Positions 8,627 to 17,249 of a stretch of DNA of 53,520 nt are shown here, one piece after another. Each line of letters begins with the position of its first letter. The stretch's first letter is position 1. Origin of the DNA: Prevotella sp. (GTDB lineage Bacteria; Bacteroidota; Bacteroidia; Bacteroidales; Bacteroidaceae); assembly GCA_017508965.1 (NCBI GenBank), contig JAFWQT010000043.1, positions 1 to 53,520 of the forward strand, read 5' to 3'. Below the pieces are notes generated by a model, which had not been told where the DNA came from, ran no database searches, and saw only the letters and a list, made by a program, of their open reading frames with translations. A program made the position numbers and the translations under genes.

Positions 8627-9246
8627 GGCAGATATATTAGATGCTTTTGCTTGAACCACTCCTCGTCAAACCAACGGTGGATGTCGTGGATTTCAACAAT
8701 CTTTCGGAAGGGCTGAATCTCCGCCTGGACATCGCCGCCCTTCAGCGCAAACACTCCGTTGCCCAGGGCGTTTTGCTGCTTGTGACCAACGTTTTTCCTC
8801 ACGATTTTCACCAGGTCGGGCAATGGCATAACAGCCCGCGATACCACGAAGTCGAATTTATCCTTCTCGTCTTCGCCCCTCAGATGCACGGCCTCGCAGT
8901 TCTTCAGACCGATGGCCTGGGCAACTTCGGTGACCACACGAATCTTCTTTCCAGTTCCGTCAATCATCTTGAAACGGCACTCGGGGAACATGATGGCAAG
9001 TGGAATGCCGGGGAATCCGCCTCCGGTTCCAAAGTCCAGAATGCGTGTTCCGGGTACGAAATGCAGGGCCTTGGCAATGGCAAGCGAGTGGAGTATATGG
9101 TGCTCGTACAGGTTTTCGATGTCCTTGCGCGAGATGACGTTAATCTTTGCATTCCAGTCGCTATAGAGGTCGTAGAGCGCCTCGTATTGTCTTTGCTGGT
9201 CGGCCGTGAGTTTCGGGAAGTATTTCAGCAGTATGTCGATGTTCAT
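8620..9246 (-). CDS. rsmG: 16S rRNA (guanine527-N7)-methyltransferase RsmG
   Basis: 208 residues. RsmG methylates G527 of 16S rRNA using SAM. The sequence shows the family's N-terminal WNAKINVISRKD and HILHSL segments, the SAM site ILDFGTGGGFPGIPLAI, and FDFVVSRAVMPL. Its ATG overlaps the stop of the upstream DUF3298 gene by 4 nt. Confidence 0.95.
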   Translation of the reverse strand: MNIDILLKYFPKLTADQQRQYEALYDLYSDWNAKINVISRKDIENLYEHHILHSLAIAKALHFVPGTRILDFGTGGGFPGIPLAIMFPECRFKMIDGTGKKIRVVTEVAQAIGLKNCEAVHLRGEDEKDKFDFVVSRAVMPLPDLVKIVRKNVGHKQQNALGNGVFALKGGDVQAEIQPFRKIVEIHDIHRWFDEEWFKQKHLIYLPC

Positions 9247-10043
9247 TTCAACAGTTGATTTAGTTGGCTGTCAGTCAGTTTAATGGTGATTTCGCCTTTC
9301 TCGTGGGGTGCAATTTCCGAGTCAACATAGATGAATGTCATATCGCCGTCGCCCACGATGAAGTTGTCGGTGGCGTAGGGCTCTATGTCGGCAAAGATGC
9401 CGTTGCCCTGCAATTCCTTCAGGCTGGCCACTCCTTCCTTCTTGCATAACTCCTCGATGATGAGCTCCGTAAGTGGCTGTTCGTAGCCTGCCACAAAGAA
9501 ATCTTCGGGTTTCAGAATGCGACCCGACTTCAGTTCTATGTTTTTCACTATCGTTGAACTCACACTATGCTCGCCTCCGCCATAGGTATCGCTCCTGACG
9601 ATATAGCTGACGATTCCTTCGCGGTCGTTCAGAACCGATGAATAGGCGTTGTAGCTGACTTCGTACGACTGGCGATGTTCGCGGTCTCCACGGAAGAGTG
9701 GGGCATAGTCTCTGCGATAGTCGTTGGCAAAGCTGACGATAAACGAATCCACCGCCTGCTTAACCGACACATTATCGCCAAGCAGTCCCATATAGTCGGG
9801 AGTGAGCAGCGAGGCGTGCACGATGCTGTTGTTCAGCGCCTTGCATTCGTCTCCCTTGCCATACATCATGCTCAGATGGATGTGCGCCTTGGGAGAATCC
9901 TCCTCATCGATAAGCAATACGAGGGTATCCACGGTGATGCTATCCAGATTAATAGTTCCAATCTTTGTCACCGTCTTAGGTTCTTTGTTGCCGCAGGCTA
10001 TGAAAACCAGGGCGAAAAGCATTATGAGAATGTTCTTGTTCAT
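9243..10043 (-). CDS. DUF3298/RsiV-like lipoprotein
   Basis: 266 residues. A lipobox (LVFIACG) at about residues 12-18 marks an exported lipoprotein. The C-terminal half contains DTYGGGEHSVSSTIVKNIEL, SGRILKPEDFF and a terminal acidic/beta-rich stretch, which fit the DUF4163-DUF3298 pair found in RsiV-type anti-sigma and related surface proteins. There is no membrane helix or sigma-binding part, so it is not an anti-sigma factor as such. It is the first gene of the minus operon running to 5420, with a -7 promoter box 20 bp upstream. Confidence 0.75.
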   Translation of the reverse strand: MNKNILIMLFALVFIACGNKEPKTVTKIGTINLDSITVDTLVLLIDEEDSPKAHIHLSMMYGKGDECKALNNSIVHASLLTPDYMGLLGDNVSVKQAVDSFIVSFANDYRRDYAPLFRGDREHRQSYEVSYNAYSSVLNDREGIVSYIVRSDTYGGGEHSVSSTIVKNIELKSGRILKPEDFFVAGYEQPLTELIIEELCKKEGVASLKELQGNGIFADIEPYATDNFIVGDGDMTFIYVDSEIAPHEKGEITIKLTDSQLNQLLK

Positions 10044-10062
10044 ATATGCATATATTGCGGTG

Positions 10063-10070
10063 CAAAGTTA
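10063..10070 (-). promoter_or_regulatory. Probable -7 box for the DUF3298-rsmG-MBL-ruvC operon
   Basis: TAACTTTG on the minus strand fits TAnnTTTG and lies 20 bp upstream of the ATG at 10043. No good -33 TTTG is visible. Confidence 0.5.
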
Positions 10071-10341
10071 AAGAATTAATCTGTGAAAACGATTAAATCA
10101 GAGGTTAAAAAGAAAAAAAATCCGAGCATAGGTTCAATTAATTAGTTTCTGTTCATAATTTAATAATGCTCTAATGGTTGGAATAATGTAAAGAAATATT
10201 CGATTTTTGGGCATCAAAACTCGCGAATTATCCAGCAAGCGGTCAGTTGGTCGTAAATTCGTGAGTTTTGGAGCGTTTTGCGTAAGTTTCTGAGAATGAA
10301 ATGCTTGCGGATTTCAGGGCATTTTTCGGCTTGAAAATTGG
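10071..10341. other. Non-coding spacer with a 15-bp imperfect inverted repeat
   Basis: No convincing gene is seen. The notable part is an inverted repeat with arms at 10215-10229 (CAAAACTCGCGAATT) and 10256-10270 (AATTCGTGAGTTTTG), matching at 14 of 15 positions around a 26-nt loop. A short direct repeat GGCTTGAAAA occurs at 10328 and 10341. The 22-bp array begins directly after this stretch. Confidence 0.5.
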
Positions 10342-10517
10342 GCTTGAAAACTTCAAAATCGTTGCATTTAGACTTTAATTGAAGTGCAAATAGACTTTGA
10401 TTTGAAGGTAATTAGACTTTAATTAGTCGGCTTCCAAACTTTAATTGGATTGCTTCCGCCCATCAGAAGAACGCTTTCCGCCCATCAGAAGCCACCCGTT
10501 TAACCATCAGATGGATT
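10342..10517 (+). repeat. Array 1 of 22-bp register repeats (types A and B together)
   Basis: Eight units of exactly 22 bp start at 10342, 10364, 10386, 10408, 10430, 10452, 10474 and 10496. Units 2-4 carry core A (TAGACTTTAATT or one change); unit 1 is a weak A. Units 6-8 carry core B (CCGCCCATCAGAAG or a derivative). Unit 5 is a hybrid: it begins GCTTCC like a B unit and continues AAACTTTAATT like an A unit. Conserved cores occupy about 12-14 bp and the rest varies. The array lies 83 bp past the stop codon of the minus-strand gene at 10600. It is not coding, as 22 is not a multiple of 3. Confidence 0.85.
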
Positions 10518-10599
10518 TTTCTGATAGAAAAAGGCTTTGAAAGTGGTATTCGGATTCCTAGATTTGAAAAACCGATTGTCGTGATTTTTCCTTATGTTT

Positions 10600-12018
10600 T
10601 TACCTTCTTTTCACTTCCAGATAACCCAGTCTGTGGGTAATCCCTTTGCGGTTGAGCGAGCACACTTGATAGATGCCGGCGGGGATTTTCTCGATGGAAG
10701 CATGAGTTCCGCGATAGGGCAGGGTGGCTACGGCAACGCCCGTCAGGCTCTTCACGATGAGAATGTCGGCATCGAGCGTCTTGCCTTTCGGAGGAAGCGT
10801 CAAGTAGCGCCCGTTGTTCTCGAGGAAGGGAAGGTCGGCACGAGGCGTTATCTTAATCTGCGCCCTTTGTTTGTTGCCTGAACCGGCATCTGACGGAAGG
10901 GGAGGAAGTCCGCCCAGCGTGGTGGGAAGCAGGTCCTGATTGTTCCAGATGCGTAGATAGTCGTAGAGTCCTTGCACATTGTCTAACAGGAACTTAGCGC
11001 GGAAGAAGCACTGGCCGAGCCCGTACTGACGGCAGATGGCGAGCTGTCGCTTCACTTCATCGATGCGCCAGTTGCCCTCGTGAGGGTCGAGGAAATAGAT
11101 GCCCAGTCCGGCTGAAACCTCGCGGTGGTAGCTGTTTTCGGCCCAGTTGATGGCAAAGGGATAGAACTGGTTGCCCTTAAAATACATCATGGGGTAGAGC
11201 TGGTCCATCAGGCCCGTGCGCAACCATCCCTGAGCATCCTGGCAAACGGCCGTGTAGGCATTCCATCCGTTACTGCGATAGCGGGGCAGGTCGTCGTATT
11301 TTCCAACCGGTGAGCAGCTTAGCTTCACCTTAGGATTAATGTTCTTGACGGCCCGGTTGATTTTCCTTACGATATAAGTGATGTTCTCGCGACCTGTGGC
11401 ACGTGGCACCTTAATCTTCCAGCCGTCCGGATAACGGATATAGTCGAGGTGAATTCCGTCTACATCGTAGTTTTGCACTACTTCCTGACAGACGCTGGCC
11501 ACCACGTCGGCCGTCTGCGGATGCTCAGGATTCAGGAATCCGTCGGCACCTATTTTGCGCAGGAGCGAAGGGTGTTTCTTTCTCAGGTTCTGGCATCCCG
11601 GGCCGTTCCATTTACCTGCCGGAAGGGTGACAATCCACGCGTGGAGTTCCATTCCCCGCTTATGGCACTCGTCGATGGCAAAGCGCAGCGGGTCGTAGCC
11701 GGGACTTTTGCCGGGATGTCCGGTCATACAAGGGTCCCAGGGTTCCAGACGTGAAGGGTAGATGACAGTTCCGCGGATACGAGTTTGAAGGAGAATAGTG
11801 TTGATTCTGACTTTCTGCAACCGGTCGAGAATGTAGGTAAGTTCGCGTTTTTGCCGTTCTACGGTTTGCGGAGAGTTGGCGTAGGTGGTGGGCCAGTCTA
11901 TTCCTCCGATGGTGGTTAGCCAAACTGCCCTGATTTCCTTTCCCTCGAGATAAGTTTTTTGGGCATTTACGGTCAAAACGCCCGTCATTAAATATAATAA
12001 TGTAATAAATTTCTTCAT
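10600..12018 (-). CDS. Family-10-like glycosylhydrolase (DUF187/GHL10), exported
   Basis: 472 residues from ATG 12018, beginning with a signal peptide (MKKFITLLYLMTGVLTVNAQ). The GHL10/DUF187 TIM-barrel core runs from about 27 to 370: EIRAVWLTTIGGIDWP at the start, GMELHAWIVTLPAG, then VDGIHLDYIRYP with the Asp typical of the family, and MDQLYPMMYFKG. The C-terminal 100 residues look like a beta-sandwich or fibronectin-like module. Members are predicted to act on glycans outside the cytoplasm; substrate unknown. An in-frame start 7 codons upstream is less likely because it weakens the signal peptide. It is divergent from cstA. Confidence 0.85.
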   Translation of the reverse strand: MKKFITLLYLMTGVLTVNAQKTYLEGKEIRAVWLTTIGGIDWPTTYANSPQTVERQKRELTYILDRLQKVRINTILLQTRIRGTVIYPSRLEPWDPCMTGHPGKSPGYDPLRFAIDECHKRGMELHAWIVTLPAGKWNGPGCQNLRKKHPSLLRKIGADGFLNPEHPQTADVVASVCQEVVQNYDVDGIHLDYIRYPDGWKIKVPRATGRENITYIVRKINRAVKNINPKVKLSCSPVGKYDDLPRYRSNGWNAYTAVCQDAQGWLRTGLMDQLYPMMYFKGNQFYPFAINWAENSYHREVSAGLGIYFLDPHEGNWRIDEVKRQLAICRQYGLGQCFFRAKFLLDNVQGLYDYLRIWNNQDLLPTTLGGLPPLPSDAGSGNKQRAQIKITPRADLPFLENNGRYLTLPPKGKTLDADILIVKSLTGVAVATLPYRGTHASIEKIPAGIYQVCSLNRKGITHRLGYLEVKRR

Positions 12019-12036
12019 TTTTGATAAAAATATTTG

Positions 12037-12044
12037 CAAAGGTA
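12037..12044 (-). promoter_or_regulatory. Probable -7 box for the glycosylhydrolase gene
   Basis: TACCTTTG on the minus strand, 18 bp before the ATG at 12018; matches TAnnTTTG. No clear -33 element. Confidence 0.45.
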
Positions 12045-12066
12045 CGCTTTTTTATCGAAATCTTGT

Positions 12067-12074
12067 TATCTTTG
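12067..12074 (+). promoter_or_regulatory. Probable -7 box for cstA
   Basis: TATCTTTG matches TAnnTTTG and lies 27 bp upstream of the cstA ATG. It sits back to back with the minus-strand box at 12037-12044, so the two promoters share about 30 bp and could compete. Confidence 0.5.
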
Positions 12075-12101
12075 CATAACTTTTTAAACTTAAAGGCAGA
12101 A

Positions 12102-13535
12102 ATGATAACTTTTACATTGAGTCTCGTGGCGCTGTTCTTAGGCTATTTGGTCTATGGCAAGTTCATTGAGAAAGTGTTTGGCCCTGACGACAGGGTGACG
12201 CCTGCCATCTCAAAGGCCGATGGTGTTGATTACATTGTACTTCCCGGATGGAAGATTTTCATGATTCAGTTCCTTAATATTGCGGGCACAGGTCCTATTT
12301 TCGGTGCCATCATGGGTGCCAAGTTCGGTCCCGCCGCTTATCTGTGGATTGTGTTCGGATGTATTTTTGCCGGTGCCGTACACGACTATCTCTCGGGCAT
12401 GCTCTCCATCCGGCACGACGGAGCGGGACTCCCCGAACTGGTGGGAAAATATCTGGGCAACACCACCAAGAACGTGATGCTGGTGTTTTCGGTCTTTTTG
12501 CTGATGATGGTGGGCGCAGTGTTCGTCTATAGTCCCGCGCTCATACTGGGCGACATCTGCGGCGAAGGCAACACCTGGGTCTACATCTGGTGTGCCATCA
12601 TCTTCGGTTACTATATCATCGCCACGATGCTGCCCGTCGACAAGATCATCGGGCGCATCTATCCGCTGTTCGCCATTTCAATGCTTTTCATGGCTGTGGC
12701 GCTGATGGCCGTGCTCTTCGTCAAGTGGCCCACGCTGCCCGAGCTGACCGACGGCATCGGCACGATGAACGGCACACCCATATTCCCGGCACTCTTCATC
12801 ACGATTGCCTGCGGTGCCATCAGTGGTTTCCATGCCACTCAGAGCCCGCTCATGGCTCGCTGCGTGAAGTCGGAAAAGATGGGACGCCCCATTTTCTACG
12901 GCTCTATGATTACCGAGGGTATCGTGGCACTCATCTGGGCAACGGTATCGATGTATTTCTTCTACGGCGGAGCCGGACAGGAAATCCTCGGGAAGGCTCC
13001 CGAGATGACTATGGCAGCCCCGAAGGTGGTGACCGTGGTGAGCGAAAACTGGCTCGGACTCTTCGGCGGCATCCTTGCCCTGCTCGGCGTGGTGGCTGCT
13101 CCCATCACGAGTGGCGACACCGCTTTGCGCTCGGCGCGCCTCATCATTGCCGAGTTCCTGCACCTGGAGCAGCACTCCATCAAGAGGCGCCTCTACATCT
13201 GCATTCCTCTTTTTGCCGTCACGCTCGGCCTGCTGTTCTTCAATATCGAGAATCCCGACGGCTTCAACGTGATTTGGAACTACTTCGGCTGGGCCAACCA
13301 GACGCTGGCCGTGTTCACCCTCTGGACCATCACCGTCTATCTGGTGCAGCAGCAGAAGCCCTTCGTGGTGACCTTCCTGCCGGCATTGTTCATGACGGTG
13401 GTGTGTAGTACGTTCCTCGTTGTCTCCAAGAATGCCTTCGGTGCATCTATGAGCGCGGGTTATGTGGCGGCTGTCGTGTCGCTTGTTGTAGCCCTGGTGT
13501 GGTTCTTCTCTTGGTATCGTAAAAACAATAAATAA
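12102..13535 (+). CDS. cstA: Carbon starvation protein CstA family transporter
   Basis: 477 residues, about 12-14 membrane helices. CstA-family signatures are present: GTGPIFGAIMGAKFGP near residue 65, GAVHDYLSGMLSIRHDG near 95-110, and GFHATQSPLMARC near 245. E. coli relatives take up pyruvate or peptides under nutrient limitation; substrate here is not shown. The protein is shorter than E. coli CstA (about 700 residues), matching the shorter form usual in Bacteroidetes. ATG 12102 begins the first helix (MITFTLSLVALFLGYLVYGK); an upstream in-frame start would overlap the promoter. Confidence 0.9.
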   Translation: MITFTLSLVALFLGYLVYGKFIEKVFGPDDRVTPAISKADGVDYIVLPGWKIFMIQFLNIAGTGPIFGAIMGAKFGPAAYLWIVFGCIFAGAVHDYLSGMLSIRHDGAGLPELVGKYLGNTTKNVMLVFSVFLLMMVGAVFVYSPALILGDICGEGNTWVYIWCAIIFGYYIIATMLPVDKIIGRIYPLFAISMLFMAVALMAVLFVKWPTLPELTDGIGTMNGTPIFPALFITIACGAISGFHATQSPLMARCVKSEKMGRPIFYGSMITEGIVALIWATVSMYFFYGGAGQEILGKAPEMTMAAPKVVTVVSENWLGLFGGILALLGVVAAPITSGDTALRSARLIIAEFLHLEQHSIKRRLYICIPLFAVTLGLLFFNIENPDGFNVIWNYFGWANQTLAVFTLWTITVYLVQQQKPFVVTFLPALFMTVVCSTFLVVSKNAFGASMSAGYVAAVVSLVVALVWFFSWYRKNNK

Positions 13536-13556
13536 ATCAACTATAATTTAAAGACT

Positions 13557-14069
13557 ATGAAAAAAATTGCAATGATGGTTGTCGCTCTGGCTATGACGCT
13601 GGGCGCCAGTGCCCAGTTCGAACAGGGCAAGTATTATTTAGGAGCTTCGATGACCAGCTTCGACGCAAGTTATAGCGGGTTGGAAGAGTTCAAGTTGGGC
13701 GTTGACGCCAAAGCAGGTTATTTCTTTATGGACAACCTGATGGCTTACGGTCAGGTGGGTTATAAGCATTACGGACAAGAGGCCATTCCCGATTATTTCA
13801 CGGCCGGTATTGGTGCCCGCTACTACATTGTGCAGAATGGTATTTTCCTGGGTGCCAGCGGAAAGTATATTCACGCCAGCTCAAGCTACAACGACTTCAT
13901 GCCCGGCGTTGAAGTGGGCTATGCTTTCTTCATCAACCGCACGGTAACCATTGAGCCCGCTATCTACTACGACCAGTCGTTCAAGAAGCATTCCGACTAC
14001 AGCACGGTAGGATTCCGTATCGGTATCGGTATCAATCTGTTCCAGAATACGCCCAGCTATTTCAGATAA
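13557..14069 (+). CDS. Small outer-membrane beta-barrel protein
   Basis: 170 residues with a signal peptide (MKKIAMMVVALAMTLGASAQ). The mature part alternates polar and aromatic residues in strands (KAGYFFMDNLMAYGQVGY, GIGARYYI, VGYAFFINRTVTIEPAIYYD) and ends in a short aromatic tail, fitting an eight-strand OmpA/OmpW-like barrel. It begins 21 bp after cstA and may be co-transcribed. No enzymatic motif. Confidence 0.75.
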   Translation: MKKIAMMVVALAMTLGASAQFEQGKYYLGASMTSFDASYSGLEEFKLGVDAKAGYFFMDNLMAYGQVGYKHYGQEAIPDYFTAGIGARYYIVQNGIFLGASGKYIHASSSYNDFMPGVEVGYAFFINRTVTIEPAIYYDQSFKKHSDYSTVGFRIGIGINLFQNTPSYFR

Positions 14070-14087
14070 TCTAAAGCGATATAGGCC

Positions 14088-14936
14088 ATGTTAAGTGTTG
14101 ACGAACTGGAAGACAGACTCATCGACCTGTCTTTTGCTGAAGATATCGGCGACGGCGACCACACCACCTTGTGCTGCATTCCCGAAGATGCGATGGGCAA
14201 GAGTCATCTGCTCATCAAGGAAGACGGAATCCTGGCAGGTGTGGAAGTGGCAAAGAAGGTATTTCACCGCTTCGATCCCGAAATGCAGGTGGAAGTGCTT
14301 ATGGGCGACGGCTCGCGTGTGAAGAAGGGCGATATCGCCATGATTGTCACCGGACGAGTTCGCTCTCTGCTTCAGACGGAGCGCCTGATGCTCAACATCA
14401 TGCAGCGCATGAGTGGTATTGCCACTATGACCGACAAGTATGTGCAGCGCCTGAAGGGAACGAAAACCCACGTGCTGGATACCCGTAAGACCACTCCCGG
14501 CATGCGTATGCTCGAGAAGCAGGCTGTGAAGATTGGCGGTGGCGTGAACCATCGTATCGGACTCTTCGACATGATTCTGCTTAAGGACAACCACGTTGAC
14601 TTTGCTGGCGGCATCACCAATGCCATCGACCGCTGCCACAAGTATCTCAAGGAGAAGAATCTCGATCTGAAGATTGAGATTGAAGTGCGCTCGTTTGACG
14701 AGCTGCAGCAGGTGCTCGATCATGGAGGCGTTGACCGTATCATGCTCGACAACTTCTCGGTTGCCGATACCAAGAAGGCAGTCGACATCATTGCCGGCCG
14801 CTATGAGACGGAGTCGTCGGGCGGAATCACCTTCGACACCATCCGCGACTATGCCGAGCAGGGCGTCGACTATGTATCAGTTGGTGCGCTCACGCATTCC
14901 GTGAAGGGACTCGACATGAGTTTCAAGGCCTGCTAG
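14088..14936 (+). CDS. nadC: Nicotinate-nucleotide pyrophosphorylase (carboxylating), NadC
   Basis: 282 residues. NadC converts quinolinate and PRPP to nicotinate mononucleotide in NAD synthesis. Family signatures are EDIGDGDHTT at the N-terminus, MQRMSGIATMTDKYV, the Arg/Lys-rich DTRKTTPGMRMLEKQAV site, GGGVNHRIGLFDMILLKDNH, and GVDRIMLDNFS. Length is typical. No nadA or nadB gene is nearby. It starts 18 bp after the barrel gene. Confidence 0.96.
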   Translation: MLSVDELEDRLIDLSFAEDIGDGDHTTLCCIPEDAMGKSHLLIKEDGILAGVEVAKKVFHRFDPEMQVEVLMGDGSRVKKGDIAMIVTGRVRSLLQTERLMLNIMQRMSGIATMTDKYVQRLKGTKTHVLDTRKTTPGMRMLEKQAVKIGGGVNHRIGLFDMILLKDNHVDFAGGITNAIDRCHKYLKEKNLDLKIEIEVRSFDELQQVLDHGGVDRIMLDNFSVADTKKAVDIIAGRYETESSGGITFDTIRDYAEQGVDYVSVGALTHSVKGLDMSFKAC

Positions 14937-14962
14937 TCACCTGATAATTCAAATTCAAGAAA

Positions 14963-16366
14963 TTGAACCTAATAAGCATACTATTAGCAACAGCGTTGCA
15001 ATTCTCTTCGCCCGTCAATGACAAAATTACATTGGCGGGCAATTTTGGTGAGCCTCGCCCGCATCATTTTCACGGGGGAATCGATGTGCGCACGGGTATG
15101 TCTGTTGGCAAACCGATTTTTGCAATTGCCGACGGCTATGTGTCGCGCATTACCGTCGGTTTGTACGGTTTCGGCAATGCGCTCTATATTACCCATCCCG
15201 ACGGCCATAGTTCGGTGTATTGTCATCTGAATGGTTTTGTGCCGTCTATCAGGGTTAAGCTTTCAAACTATCGGAAGAAGAACGGCCAGCCCGACGAACT
15301 TGCCGAGTGGCGAAAGTCGCCGCAAGTGCCGGCTGATGTCTATTTCCGTCCTAACGAGATTCCTGTGAGCCGGGGACAGCTTGTTGCCGTCAGCGGAAAT
15401 ACCGGCAGCAGTATGGCTCCACATCTGCATCTTGAGGTGCACGACACGCAGGACTGGGCTATGCGCGACCCGCTTACTTATGTGAGCCAATACCTGACCG
15501 ACACCACGCCGCCTCAGGCACATGCCTTTATGGCCTATCCACAAGCTGGCGAAGGCATCTTCAACGGCAGTTCCAAACCTCAGAATTACGGCTTCGGTTC
15601 TAATCATCTGGAGCGGGTTTTCTATGCCTGGGGCAAAGTGGGTTTCGGACTTTGGGCCAACGACTATATGGAAGGCACATTCCACCACTACGGCATTCAT
15701 CACACCGAACTGCTCATCGATGGCGTTACGATATTCGAAAGCATCGTCGACAGCATTCCGGCATCTATGAACCGCCAGGTGAATTCCTGGGGCGACTATC
15801 TGCATTGGCGTCATCAGAACGTCTGGTATATGAAGTCGTTTGTGGAACCCGGCTGCCAGTTGCCGCTGTTTAAGGTAAATGAAGAAAGGGGAATCTACGA
15901 TTTCAACCAGGAGAAGGAATATTCTGTTGAATACCGCCTGACTGATGCCTTTGGTAACCAGTCGGTTTATTCTTTCCGGGTTGTAGGAAGGCGCGAGCAG
16001 ATTCCGCAGCCCGAACCGCTGAATGCCCGTTGGCTGTTGAAGTGGGACCGCGTTAACAATATCCAGTTCCCCGGAATGCATCTGACGCTGGGAAAGCATC
16101 TGCTGGGGCGCGATGTCGTCTTGCAGCCTTTGGTTACCCGCCAGCCATCCAGTCTCTCCGATGCCTATAGGCTGGCTCCCGAGAGTATGCCTGTCTTCGA
16201 TTGGGCAGAACTGCGCATCAGACTTAATCATGAACCCTCAGATACCACAAAGATATGCATCATTGGAGGCATCCACGAATACCCGGCAATTGTCAGAAAC
16301 GGTTGGGCAATTGCTAAAATAAGGGATTTGGGTGATACGTTCGAAGTGGGGTATCCGTCGGAATAA
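14963..16366 (+). CDS. M23-family metallopeptidase (peptidoglycan endopeptidase type), exported
   Basis: 467 residues. The M23 domain is at about 28-175: HFHGGIDVRTG supplies the first zinc His and Asp, and APHLHLEVHD the HxH motif. The rest (about 180-467) is beta-rich and of unknown role, probably substrate or wall binding. Such enzymes cut peptide cross-links in peptidoglycan, or are inactive regulators. No ATG is available: a TAA lies in frame at 14945, and the first Met is after the catalytic His, so the TTG at 14963 is the likely start; it gives a plausible signal peptide (NLISILLATALQFSS). Confidence 0.85.
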   Translation: MNLISILLATALQFSSPVNDKITLAGNFGEPRPHHFHGGIDVRTGMSVGKPIFAIADGYVSRITVGLYGFGNALYITHPDGHSSVYCHLNGFVPSIRVKLSNYRKKNGQPDELAEWRKSPQVPADVYFRPNEIPVSRGQLVAVSGNTGSSMAPHLHLEVHDTQDWAMRDPLTYVSQYLTDTTPPQAHAFMAYPQAGEGIFNGSSKPQNYGFGSNHLERVFYAWGKVGFGLWANDYMEGTFHHYGIHHTELLIDGVTIFESIVDSIPASMNRQVNSWGDYLHWRHQNVWYMKSFVEPGCQLPLFKVNEERGIYDFNQEKEYSVEYRLTDAFGNQSVYSFRVVGRREQIPQPEPLNARWLLKWDRVNNIQFPGMHLTLGKHLLGRDVVLQPLVTRQPSSLSDAYRLAPESMPVFDWAELRIRLNHEPSDTTKICIIGGIHEYPAIVRNGWAIAKIRDLGDTFEVGYPSE

Positions 16367-16379
16367 AGTGCGGATACCC
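16349..16379. terminator. Hairpin between convergent genes
   Basis: Perfect 9-bp stem GGGTATCCG (16349-16357) with CGGATACCC (16371-16379) around a 13-nt loop. It overlaps the end of the M23 gene and lies before the convergent stop at 16393. There is no strong T run on either side, so a terminator role is inferred from position. Confidence 0.5.
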
Positions 16380-16392
16380 TACGGAAAATAGT

Positions 16393-16935
16393 CTATACGG
16401 TGAAGTTCTCGGGATGCTTCCCGCTGAAATCCTTGAAGTATTCTTTTATCTCGGCCATCTGCTGCTCCACATTCCCGTTGGGGATAATCACCTTCGTGCA
16501 TTGGATGAGTCGCTTTTGGTAGTCGATTCCATACAGCAGAATGGGGAGATTGGCCTTCATGGCGATGAAATAGAAACCCTTCTTCCAGTCGGCATTCGGC
16601 GAACGTGTGCCCTCGGGAGTGATGCAGAGCTTGAATTCGTCCATCTTCTGCGCCTCGGCTGCAAGGTTGTCGGTCATGCTGGTGTGCTTCGAGCGCCATA
16701 CGGGAATGCCGCCCCACTTCCTGAAAATGGGACCTAACGGCCAGAAAAACCATTCTTTCTTCATCAGGAAATTGATATGCATGCCCTCGGCACGCATATA
16801 CACCTGCCCGAGAGCGAAATCCCAGTTCGAGGTGTGAGGTGCAAGTGCAAGGATGAACTTTCGCGGATGCTCTACCGTGATGTTTTTCGTCCATCCCAGT
16901 TTTTTGTACAACAGCCACTTACAGAATTTACTCAT
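16393..16935 (-). CDS. Lysophospholipid acyltransferase-family protein (PlsC-like)
   Basis: 180 residues. It shows the acyltransferase motifs HTSNWD (HX4D, about residue 34) and PEGTRS (about residue 106), with GGIPVWR in between. Enzymes of this family acylate glycerolipid or lipid A-like acceptors at the inner membrane. It is shorter than PlsC proper and lacks an obvious N-terminal helix, so it belongs to the small group annotated as glycerol acyltransferase in Bacteroidetes. A small helical gene lies upstream in the same direction (about 40 bp gap). Confidence 0.82.
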   Translation of the reverse strand: MSKFCKWLLYKKLGWTKNITVEHPRKFILALAPHTSNWDFALGQVYMRAEGMHINFLMKKEWFFWPLGPIFRKWGGIPVWRSKHTSMTDNLAAEAQKMDEFKLCITPEGTRSPNADWKKGFYFIAMKANLPILLYGIDYQKRLIQCTKVIIPNGNVEQQMAEIKEYFKDFSGKHPENFTV

Positions 16936-16976
16936 ACGCGCTGATTTGTTGTTATAAGGATTTGCGTACGAGGCAG

Positions 16977-17249
16977 TTAGTGAAGTGAGGCAATCTGGTC
17001 GATAATCTCGCTGGTCTGCTTGTTGAAGTTGTCGATGAGGTCTTTGAAGTATTCCTTCTTCTTCATTCCGGGTTCCGGATGCGAAATGCGGTTGACGTAG
17101 TCGTTCTGAATCATCAGAATGCTCGACAGCAATGCATTCACATTGTCCTCGCTGGGATTACCATTGTACAACGAGGCGGCCACACACTCAGCAAATAGTT
17201 CGCTGCAGATGTAGTTGATGGTCTTTTTTAAATCTCTTCTGTTTGGCAT
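16977..17249 (-). CDS. Small conserved-looking cytoplasmic protein of unknown function
   Basis: 90 residues from ATG 17249 (MPNRRDLKKTINYICSELF). Mostly helical, no signal peptide or membrane span, no motif I recognise. A longer frame upstream is hydrophobic, AT-rich and overlaps the pfp promoter, so the shorter start is preferred. It lies between the acyltransferase gene and pfp. Confidence 0.65.
   Translation of the reverse strand: MPNRRDLKKTINYICSELFAECVAASLYNGNPSEDNVNALLSSILMIQNDYVNRISHPEPGMKKKEYFKDLIDNFNKQTSEIIDQIASLH

Noticed and set aside
15263-16231. 322-residue minus-strand frame opposite the M23 peptidase gene
   Set aside because: The plus-strand frame carries intact M23 zinc motifs; the reverse frame has no recognisable feature.
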